This document shows, one piece after another, positions 7,796-12,837 of a stretch of DNA of 12,837 nucleotides; position 1 is the first letter of the stretch; each line of letters starts with the position of its first letter. The translations under genes and the position numbers were made by a program. The stretch lies in the NCBI GenBank assembly GCA_900549705.1, contig URPI01000049.1, positions 1 to 12,837 of the forward strand. The letters are read 5' to 3'. A model generated the notes under the pieces. The model searched no databases and was not told the origin of the DNA. It saw only the letters and a program-made list of their open reading frames with translations. Source of the stretch: an uncultured Eubacteriales bacterium. GTDB taxonomy: Bacteria; Bacillota; Clostridia; Oscillospirales; Oscillospiraceae.

Positions 7796-9556
7796 ATGTA
7801 CCCAATAAAGCTCAAAGTGAAGGAAATTGGAAATGACGGTCAAAAAATCCCTGCAAATATTTCTAATTATCTAGGCGATAACTTTGACGGCTTTTCGACA
7901 TTGTATGACACCGTTGTTCTGGCTGTAGATGAAATAGAAGACCTACCGGGTTCAGTATATTCTGTGGCTGACAAGGCAGTTGAGAAAAAGTACTCCGGTA
8001 AGTCTTCCACTATCAGGACAGCAGAATTGCTTGAACTTGTCAAGGGGGATGCAGAAGAATATATTCCAAAGCAAGAGATTGTTCGGGATATCCAAATCAA
8101 CGTACAGTCCATGCTGGGTAACCTTCCGCAAAACGCTACAGTTCATGTGCAAAATGAAAATGAACTTGCGGCAGTAGGTGCAACGAATAACCTTCGTGGC
8201 CTTGCTGCTAACGTCAAGTTCATTTCCGATGATAGTATAACAAATCAAAGTGCAGAAGTCAACCAGAAACACAGCCGGGAGCTGGAAACCGTTGAGGAGC
8301 TGACAGAGCAGGACGAGCTGCTGAAAAAATACAGCCCGGCGCAGATCCGGGAAATCATCCACCTGTATGCGGAAGCCTACGGCAATGTGAACATGAACGC
8401 GGCGCAGGTATTGGAAGAAATCGTGTGCGATGCCATGGCGGAAATGAACGCCTTTGCCACGGAACAAATGGAAAGCGTGGCGGGGGAGGTTGGACGGTTC
8501 CTGCGGGACGTGCAGAAAGCCGCCCAGGGCGGAACACTGGAAGGATGGCAAAAAAAGAACGCCCCGGAGGGCGTGAAGCGGTCGATTGAGTTTGAAAATG
8601 AAGCATCAGGAGAACAGAGACATGACCGTATGAAAGCGAATAAACAAACTGTTGCCCAAATGGAAACGGTTGCCAGTGTTCCTGGATATGACGGCACTTT
8701 GAAAGCAAGCGACCTAATTCAAACCGTATCAGATTTTTTTTACAGCGTTGAAAATGAAGAGCTCGGAAGGGTCATTTTGCAGAAGCGAGGCATAAAAGAT
8801 GATATTTCTCACGGAATTGGGCAAGGGAAAGCCGCCGCTTTTATGGCCGTTCCTGATGTGCTGAAATGCGGAAAGGTTGTAGATTATCGGGAGAACTGGA
8901 AGGGCAGGGGCTATGATACAGCGATTGTTGCTGCACCAATCAAGATTTCTGGAGAGGATTATATTACTGGGGTTTGTGTTAAACGTACAAGTGGTGAAAA
9001 TAAGTTCTATGTCCATGAGGTTCTTCCAATAAAAGAAGGAGCAACGCCGTTCAACCGGGCGGCGCTTGAAACAAGCGTTGACTCCGGCGGCGATACTCCT
9101 TCTATGAATAGAATACTTTCAGAACTGCTCTATGTCAAGGATAATTTGAGGTTTTCTGCGTACATTGGAGCAAATAAAACAGGAGCCCCACAGCTCACTG
9201 ATGCCCAAGACCCCAATGTTTACGCCCAAAACGGGTCTGTGGTGACTCCCACTGAAAAGATAGCACAGCCGGAGCAAAATGTCAACCAGAAACACAGCCG
9301 GGAGCTGGAAACCGTTGAGGAGCTGAAGAAGCAGAACGAGCTGCTGAAAAAGCAGGTGGACTACTGGCACAGCCAGACGGCGGTGACTGTGGGAGCGCGG
9401 GGCATGGCGGAGAAGTTCCGGCGCATGGCGCTGAAACCGGGAAAAGGCGACACCCAGCACGCACCTCAGCAGCTCATCGGCGCGGTGACGGAGTTCTGCG
9501 AGGTTCCATTACACTTTTGCTTCCAAAACAGGTTAAAAAGCAGAGGAAAAGCGTGA
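7796..9556 (+). CDS. Mosaic 'polyvalent' protein remnant of a phage/conjugative element
   Basis: A 586-codon open frame from ATG 7796, probably not the native start: no good ribosome site, and coding similarity seems to continue upstream. Four modules can be told apart by base composition and content. A (residues 1-154, AT-richer): YPIKLKVKEIGNDGQ and a mixed alpha/beta domain. B (155-261, GC-richer): begins with a charged linker NQKHSRELETVEEL, then KYSPAQIREIIHLYAEAYGN and LEEIVCDAMAEMNAFA, like the tail of a zincin peptidase domain without its HExxH. C (about 262-495, AT-richer): DDISHGIGQGKAAAF (335-349) and KFYVHEVLP (403-411), resembling LPD3/BECR-nuclease-type domains of polyvalent proteins. 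D (496-586): the same linker again, then QVDYWHSQTAVT and an abrupt change near 9505 into unrelated AT-rich sequence. Family placement is from memory of domain style, not a search. Probably decayed; no partner genes remain. Confidence 0.6.
   Translation: MYPIKLKVKEIGNDGQKIPANISNYLGDNFDGFSTLYDTVVLAVDEIEDLPGSVYSVADKAVEKKYSGKSSTIRTAELLELVKGDAEEYIPKQEIVRDIQINVQSMLGNLPQNATVHVQNENELAAVGATNNLRGLAANVKFISDDSITNQSAEVNQKHSRELETVEELTEQDELLKKYSPAQIREIIHLYAEAYGNVNMNAAQVLEEIVCDAMAEMNAFATEQMESVAGEVGRFLRDVQKAAQGGTLEGWQKKNAPEGVKRSIEFENEASGEQRHDRMKANKQTVAQMETVASVPGYDGTLKASDLIQTVSDFFYSVENEELGRVILQKRGIKDDISHGIGQGKAAAFMAVPDVLKCGKVVDYRENWKGRGYDTAIVAAPIKISGEDYITGVCVKRTSGENKFYVHEVLPIKEGATPFNRAALETSVDSGGDTPSMNRILSELLYVKDNLRFSAYIGANKTGAPQLTDAQDPNVYAQNGSVVTPTEKIAQPEQNVNQKHSRELETVEELKKQNELLKKQVDYWHSQTAVTVGARGMAEKFRRMALKPGKGDTQHAPQQLIGAVTEFCEVPLHFCFQNRLKSRGKA
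8258..8328 (+). repeat. In-frame imperfect direct repeat, copy 1 (linker module)
   Basis: 71 bp, of which the first 46 (8258-8303) are identical to 9281-9326; over the full length there are 4 mismatches (8304, 8305, 8306, 8312). It encodes the charged linker VNQKHSRELETVEEL and the following LLKK. It marks the switch from AT-richer to GC-richer sequence. Confidence 0.95.
9281..9351 (+). repeat. In-frame imperfect direct repeat, copy 2 (linker module)
   Basis: Second copy, starting 1,023 bases (341 codons) after the first, in the same reading frame. It again lies at the boundary from an AT-richer to a GC-richer module. Recombination between the copies would remove module B plus C and keep the frame. 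Confidence 0.95.
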
Positions 9557-9629
9557 AAAACGATGAGCAGGGAAATTTTGAAATTCCATGGAAAGTGAAT
9601 TTTTTCAAGGAATAAGTGCGTAATATATG

Positions 9630-9670
9630 AAAAAAGTCGTGAGAAAATTGAATTTCTCACGACATTTTTA
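9630..9670 (-). terminator. Terminator of ssrA (works in both directions)
   Basis: A perfect 11-bp stem (9636-9646 with 9653-9663) with a 6-nt loop. On the minus strand it is followed by a run of T (from GAAAAAA at 9629-9635), on the plus strand by ATTTTTATT. It starts 9 nt beyond the CCA end of the tmRNA and also ends any transcript from the mosaic gene. Confidence 0.92.
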
Positions 9671-9671
9671 T

Positions 9672-10020
9672 TGGTGGAGCCGAGGGGAATCGAACCCCTG
9701 TCCGAAAGCAACTTGGAAAGAACTTCTCCGGGTGCAGTTTGTTATTTACATTCCCTCGCCCCAGCGGGAACAAACACCCTATGGGACTTGGTAGCTTCAT
9801 GATTCATGGTGTACGCAAAGCTTAGCACACGCACGGTCTCCACTCAAATCACACCCTAGCCCGGCTCGTGGACCTTCCGGGGAGGATGGGCGCCTAATTA
9901 GGCAGCCAGAGCAACAGTATTGTTGTCAGTTAAATTTAAAAAATTGCCCGTTTTATCGTGGCCAGGCGCCACGACCCGCTATTCCAGCCTCACTACCCCC
10001 GTCGAAACCAGTACGGCCCC
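9672..10020 (-). ncRNA. ssrA: tmRNA (transfer-messenger RNA)
   Basis: A 349-nt RNA that, with SmpB, frees stalled ribosomes and tags the unfinished protein for proteolysis. The minus strand begins GGGGCCGTACTGGTTTCGAC and ends in GGTTCGATTCCCCTCGGC followed by TCCACCA. The 5' GGGGCCG pairs with CGGCTCC at the 3' end, with a G3-U70 pair, the alanine identity element. A hairpin at 9955-9973 (TCGTGGC/GCCACGA) fits the first pseudoknot region. The tag frame is at 9898-9927 and reads DNNTVALAA followed by TAA, with the expected VALAA ending. CCA is encoded. It lies 44 nt downstream of the PPIase stop in the same direction. Confidence 0.97.
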
Positions 10021-10064
10021 ATGGGAGCCCGGAGGAAACCCTCCGGGGCTGATGTTTCTAAAAA

Positions 10065-10601
10065 TCAGAACCTGCCGTAGGGATCGGGCAGCTTCTTGGG
10101 TGCCTCATAGCTTTCACCGTGGGTATCCACAGTGATGGAGGCAATCTTCTGCTCCTCCTGAGGGCGGTCATTGCGGTCGGTCTTCACAGCGGCGATGGCA
10201 TCCACCACCTCCATGCCGGAAGTGACCTTGCCGAAAGCGGCATACTGCCCGTCCAGGTGCTTGGCATCCTGGTGCATGATGAAGAACTGGCTGCCGGCGG
10301 AGTTGGGAGAGGAGGAACGAGCCATGCTCAGCACGCCCCGCTTGTGCTTGAGGTCATTCTTCACACCGTTGAAGAAGAACTCGCCTTTGATGCAGTAGCC
10401 GGGGCCGCCCATGCCGGTTCCTTCGGGGCAGCCGCCCTGAATCATGAAGCCGGGGATAACCCGGTGGAAAATCAGGCCGTCGTAATAGTTGTGATTGCAC
10501 AGGTCGATGAAATTGGCAACGCTCTGGGGCGCCTTTTCGGGGTACAACTCGCCTTCGATGACACCGCCGTTTTCCATGGTAATCTTAAAAGTAGGGTTCA
10601 T
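10065..10601 (-). CDS. Peptidyl-prolyl cis-trans isomerase, cyclophilin type
   Basis: A 178-residue cytoplasmic cyclophilin (no signal peptide) that speeds proline isomerisation during folding. Active-site motif FHRVIPGFMIQGG (45-57) with the catalytic Arg 47, SQFFIM (104-109) and HLDGQYAAFGKV (115-126) are all present. ATG 10599-10601; its AAGGAG (10609-10614) lies within the last codons of smpB and the gap to the smpB stop is 1 nt, so translation is coupled. The C-terminal tail KKLPDPYGRF is extra to the fold. Sits between the two genes of the trans-translation system. Confidence 0.95.
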   Translation of the reverse strand: MNPTFKITMENGGVIEGELYPEKAPQSVANFIDLCNHNYYDGLIFHRVIPGFMIQGGCPEGTGMGGPGYCIKGEFFFNGVKNDLKHKRGVLSMARSSSPNSAGSQFFIMHQDAKHLDGQYAAFGKVTSGMEVVDAIAAVKTDRNDRPQEEQKIASITVDTHGESYEAPKKLPDPYGRF

Positions 10602-10602
10602 A

Positions 10603-11061
10603 TTATCGCTCCTTCATGGCGCGGTCGATTTGCCGTTTGGCATCCCGCTCGGCCGCTGCCTGTCGTTTGTCGTAAAGCTTCTTGCCTTTGCACAGACCCA
10701 CCTTCACCTTGACCCGACTGCCCTTAAAATAGACGGACAGGGGAATGAGGGAGTAGCCATCCTGCTTGACCTTGCCAAACAGCCGCATGATTTCCCGCTT
10801 GTGCATCAGCAGTCGCCGGGGGCGCTTGGAATCCCGGTTGAAGATATTGCCGTGGTCATAGGGAGAAATGTGCATCTGGTTGAGAATCAGCTCTCCATCC
10901 TTGATGCCGCACCAGGAATCCTTCAGGTTCAGGGTGCCCTGCCGGATGGACTTGACCTCGGTGCCGCACAGCTCGATACCGGCTTCCATTTCTTCTTCAA
11001 CGAAGTATTCGTGGTAGGCTTCTCGATTGCGTGCCATCACCTTGATGCTTTCCTTTTCCAA
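10603..11061 (-). CDS. smpB: SsrA-binding protein SmpB
   Basis: A 152-residue tmRNA partner that brings tmRNA to stalled ribosomes. Hallmarks: RNREAYHEYFVEE (11-23), GTEVKSIRQGTLNLKDSW (33-50) and the C-terminal GKKLYDKR (126-133) followed by a basic helix that enters the decoding centre. Start taken as TTG 11059-11061, giving (M)EKESIKVMARN, the usual family start, with an AAGGGGGTG ribosome site 6 nt before it. An ATG at 11083-11085 would add 8 residues but has no spaced ribosome site and lies at the predicted transcription start, so it is unlikely. Followed at once by the PPIase gene and then by ssrA. Confidence 0.95.
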   Translation of the reverse strand: MEKESIKVMARNREAYHEYFVEEEMEAGIELCGTEVKSIRQGTLNLKDSWCGIKDGELILNQMHISPYDHGNIFNRDSKRPRRLLMHKREIMRLFGKVKQDGYSLIPLSVYFKGSRVKVKVGLCKGKKLYDKRQAAAERDAKRQIDRAMKER

Positions 11062-11089
11062 ACAGTTCACCCCCTTCTTTTGCATTCCT

Positions 11090-11098
11090 ATTATATCA
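11090..11098 (-). promoter_or_regulatory. Extended -10 promoter of smpB, overlapping the HAD stop codon
   Basis: TGATATAAT on the minus strand, a perfect extended -10. The -35 is weak; a TTGACA at 11103-11108 is only 7 nt away and cannot be the partner. Predicted start near 11083, leaving a leader of about 22 nt to the TTG start. The box contains the TAA stop of the HAD gene. Confidence 0.7.
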
Positions 11099-11768
11099 TA
11101 GTTGTCAAGTCCTGAAACAAAAACTGCTCCAATTCCCCGGGGGTATCAAAGGAAAAATTGCACAGCTTACGCATTTCCTCCCACAGCACCCCGCCCTCCT
11201 GCCGGGACCAGGCGGCGAAGGCAATGGGAACCCCGGTGTTGTGCGCCATTTCATAGGCGGGCTTCATGTCGTCCACTACCAGAAGCTCCTCGGGAGCAAA
11301 GCCATATTTTTTCATAATTTGTTCCAGGGGATAGGTGCTGGGTTTGCGCTGGCTTTCCGGCAAATCCCAGCCGTAAATATCATCCGGGAGAATGCCGAAA
11401 TGGGCCTGATAGTCCCGGGTGATGTTTTCCTCACAGGAATGGGACACCACGCAGATTTTGCCGCCCAGTTCCTTCTGGCGGTGGATCACCGCACCGATTC
11501 CCGGAAAAGCGGCAGGGGTGTGGGTGCGGATGTAGCGCTGCCAGCCCTGATATTCTTCTACCAGCTCCTGCTCGGTGAAGCCGTACCATTTCCGGCACAT
11601 TTCCGCAAAGCCCAAATGGAAGCAGCCGGCGGTATACTGTTCCAGGGTGACGGTGGTTCCCGGGCGGAATTCGTTGAGAATATACTTGAAAAAGGGGAAA
11701 TTTACATCCTTTTCACTTTGCACCACGGTGTCGTCGTGGTCCAGGACCAGGCAGGGGTAGCGAAGCAT
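11091..11768 (-). CDS. HAD-superfamily hydrolase (phosphoglycolate phosphatase-like)
   Basis: A 225-residue cytoplasmic phosphatase of the haloacid dehalogenase superfamily. Motif I is LVLDHDDT (Asp 10 nucleophile, Asp 12), motif II VVSHS (Ser 109), motif III RKPST (Lys 142), motif IV LLVVDDM (Asp 166, Asp 167): the full catalytic set. A helical cap lies between motifs I and II (about 20-90), as in the phosphoglycolate phosphatase/beta-phosphoglucomutase class. ATG 11766-11768 with GGAGA 7 nt upstream. Substrate cannot be told from the sequence. Its stop overlaps the smpB promoter, so readthrough into smpB is also possible. Confidence 0.9.
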   Translation of the reverse strand: MLRYPCLVLDHDDTVVQSEKDVNFPFFKYILNEFRPGTTVTLEQYTAGCFHLGFAEMCRKWYGFTEQELVEEYQGWQRYIRTHTPAAFPGIGAVIHRQKELGGKICVVSHSCEENITRDYQAHFGILPDDIYGWDLPESQRKPSTYPLEQIMKKYGFAPEELLVVDDMKPAYEMAHNTGVPIAFAAWSRQEGGVLWEEMRKLCNFSFDTPGELEQFLFQDLTTMI

Positions 11769-11802
11769 CCAATCATCTCCGATTCTCGATTATACTGAAT
11801 AG

Positions 11803-11831
11803 ATTATATCAGCACCGGCAGAATTTGGCAA
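11803..11831 (-). promoter_or_regulatory. Promoter of the HAD gene
   Basis: Minus strand TTGCCA (11826-11831), 17 nt, then TGATATAAT with the -10 at 11803-11808. Five of six bases match in the -35 and all six in the -10. Same extended -10 as the smpB promoter. A second TATAAT (11789-11794) lacks a -35. Confidence 0.75.
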
Positions 11832-11842
11832 CGAAAAGATAC

Positions 11843-11871
11843 TTGATTTTTACGAACATATGTGCTAATAT
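11843..11871 (+). promoter_or_regulatory. Promoter of the small unknown gene
   Basis: TTGATT (11843-11848), 17 nt, then TAATAT (11866-11871) preceded by TGC. Divergent from the HAD promoter, with only 11 nt between the two -35 boxes, so a regulator bound between them could affect both. Confidence 0.6.
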
Positions 11872-11899
11872 GTAGAAAAACAGGAGAGGATGAATTGTG

Positions 11900-12169
11900 A
11901 TGAGCCGAAACAATGTGCCGGTGGATGTGATTTTTCTCAGCGATGCCACGGGGAAAATCCGCCCCCTGCGGATTCGTGCGGAAGCGGAGGCTGACGAGGC
12001 TGTTGTAGCCCGTGTGACGGAGATTCTGCGGCAGAAGGAATGCAAGGTTTACGGCGCGGAGAGTCAGACTTTTTTATGCCGAGTCTGCTCGGAAGGACGG
12101 AGCAATGTGCTGGAACTGAAATATTATATCCGTGACCACCGGTGGTTCCTGACGGCAGGCGATTCCTGA
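11900..12169 (+). CDS. Small conserved-looking protein of unknown function
   Basis: An 89-residue soluble protein I do not recognise. Start at ATG 11900, after GAGGA at 11886-11890; a GTG directly before it (11897) is equally possible and would add one residue. It reads VDVIFLSDATGKIRPLRIRA near the start, then a predicted helix EADEAVVARVTEILRQKE, then strands with two cysteines (FLCRVC) and ends with KYYIRDHRWFLTAGDS. The pattern suggests a small beta-barrel or alpha/beta fold. No signal peptide or membrane segment. It has its own promoter and is separated from the Nudix gene by 61 nt. Real-gene status rests on ribosome site, promoter and coding-like composition. Confidence 0.7.
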   Translation: MSRNNVPVDVIFLSDATGKIRPLRIRAEAEADEAVVARVTEILRQKECKVYGAESQTFLCRVCSEGRSNVLELKYYIRDHRWFLTAGDS

Positions 12170-12178
12170 AGAATCCCA

Positions 12179-12207
12179 TTGCATCCTGTGTATCTCTGGG
12201 CTATAAT
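12179..12207 (+). promoter_or_regulatory. Possible promoter of the Nudix gene
   Basis: A perfect TATAAT (12202-12207) lies 17 nt after TTGCAT (12179-12184), a weak -35. The predicted start near 12214 leaves a leader of about 17 nt, just enough for the AAGGAG ribosome site. Confidence 0.55.
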
Positions 12208-12230
12208 GGTGCAAAAAGGAGTGATACCCT

Positions 12231-12698
12231 ATGGCGATTGTAACATTTTACCGGGGCGATCCGAAAAATGCCCCCAAGCCCACCATGCCCGCCCACCTGG
12301 GTGCCAATGCCATCATCACCTGCGGCGGGCGGCTGCTGCTGGAACGCCGCCGGGACTCCGATACCTGGGGGCTGATTGGCGGCGGGGTAAAGAAATCCGA
12401 AACCACGGTGCAGGGAATGGTGCGGGAAATATACGAGGAGCTGGGCATCCGAGTGCAGCCGGACCAGCTGCAAAAACTGCAAACCTACGGCGACCCCGGG
12501 CGGATTGCCGCCTTTCAGGATGGCAGTGTGTGGCGGATGGTGATTGCGGTGTACGGCCTGGATTTCCCCCGGGAGCCGCAGATGCGCATCAGCGCCGAGT
12601 CCCGGGAGCTGCGCTTCTTCACAAAAGAGGAACTGAAAACCACCGAGATTGCCGTGACCCATCAGGATATTGTGGAAGATTGGTTCCTGAACCGGTAA
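12231..12698 (+). CDS. Nudix hydrolase
   Basis: A 155-residue pyrophosphohydrolase that cleaves a nucleoside diphosphate linked to another moiety. The Nudix box is perfect: G51, E57, then REIYEELGI at 65-73 (GX5EX7REUXEEXGU), with the metal-binding Glu 69 and Glu 70. Before it runs GANAIITCGGRLLLERRRDS, the usual opening strands, and TWGLIGGGV. ATG 12231 with AAGGAG (12216-12221) 9 nt upstream. Single domain, no fusion, so the substrate stays open (ADP-ribose, damaged dNTP or other). Confidence 0.93.
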   Translation: MAIVTFYRGDPKNAPKPTMPAHLGANAIITCGGRLLLERRRDSDTWGLIGGGVKKSETTVQGMVREIYEELGIRVQPDQLQKLQTYGDPGRIAAFQDGSVWRMVIAVYGLDFPREPQMRISAESRELRFFTKEELKTTEIAVTHQDIVEDWFLNR

Positions 12699-12837
12699 AA
12701 TCCCGGCAAACATAAGAAATGCAGGACGATTGCAGGAGTAGACATTTTGTAAATGATAGGGACTCTTAGCAACCTGCCATTTCCGGAACAGAGGGGTACA
12801 TTGAATGGCACAAGCTCCCGCAACCTCCTCTTGGCTT

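Noticed and set aside
10028..10047. GC hairpin between PPIase and ssrA as a terminator
   Set aside because: On the minus strand it is followed by CTCCCAT with no run of T; kept only as a possible processing element.
10119..10712. Open frame on the plus strand opposite the PPIase and smpB
   Set aside because: Mirrors two certain genes on the other strand; no family features.
11083..11085. ATG as the start of smpB
   Set aside because: No spaced ribosome site and it lies at the predicted transcription start; the TTG at 11061 fits better.
11103..11108. Perfect TTGACA as the -35 of smpB
   Set aside because: Only 7 nt from the -10; no suitable -10 at 16-18 nt. Taken as chance.
12699..12837. Short open frame from ATG 12753 to the window edge, or an IS end
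   Set aside because: Ribosome site too far (14 nt), no recognisable family in either strand, no inverted repeats seen; nothing supportable in these 139 bases.
1..12837. CRISPR array, rRNA, ordinary tRNA or complete insertion sequence
   Set aside because: No regularly spaced short repeats, no rRNA or tRNA signature other than the tRNA-like end of ssrA, and no transposase or integrase frame.

Overview
The window looks like a chromosomal piece of a fairly GC-rich Clostridia/Firmicutes bacterium, probably close to the Oscillospiraceae. This rests on strong AGGAGG-type ribosome sites, extended -10 promoters (TGnTATAAT), a DUF975 membrane protein, a Firmicutes-style XRE/TPR regulator, and the protein style of the other genes. 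The genus cannot be fixed from the sequence alone.

Layout, left to right. (1) 1-1596: the C-terminal 531 codons of valyl-tRNA synthetase, cut by the window edge and closed by an intrinsic terminator. (2) 1674-2453: a nucleoside (uridine-type) phosphorylase. (3) 2582-5570: a transporter operon with its own near-consensus promoter: secreted substrate-binding protein, permease, ATPase. An intercistronic hairpin lies after the binding-protein gene and a bidirectional terminator closes the operon. (4) 5636-7530: a divergent pair, a DUF975 membrane protein (minus) and an XRE/TPR regulator (plus). (5) about 7608-9556: a mosaic remnant of a mobile-element 'polyvalent' protein. AT-richer and GC-richer modules alternate, an imperfect 71-bp repeat occurs twice in frame, and there is a frameshift near the upstream end. 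It abuts the 3' end of ssrA. (6) 9672-11768, minus strand: HAD phosphatase, smpB, cyclophilin PPIase, ssrA (tmRNA), so both trans-translation factors sit together. (7) 11900-12698, plus strand: a small unknown protein and a Nudix hydrolase. The last 139 bases hold nothing I can name.

How the genes work together. SmpB and tmRNA form the ribosome-rescue complex. They flank a peptidyl-prolyl isomerase whose ribosome site lies inside the end of smpB, and ssrA follows 44 nt later without an obvious promoter, so one transcript may supply protein, PPIase and RNA. The three ABC genes form a complete importer of the ABC_sub_bind/TrpXYZ type with unknown substrate. The mosaic protein is the accessory part of the window and the best place to look for something new. 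Its effector-like modules resemble the nuclease/LPD domains known from phage and conjugative-element polyvalent proteins, and the repeated linker could allow module exchange or frame-preserving deletion.
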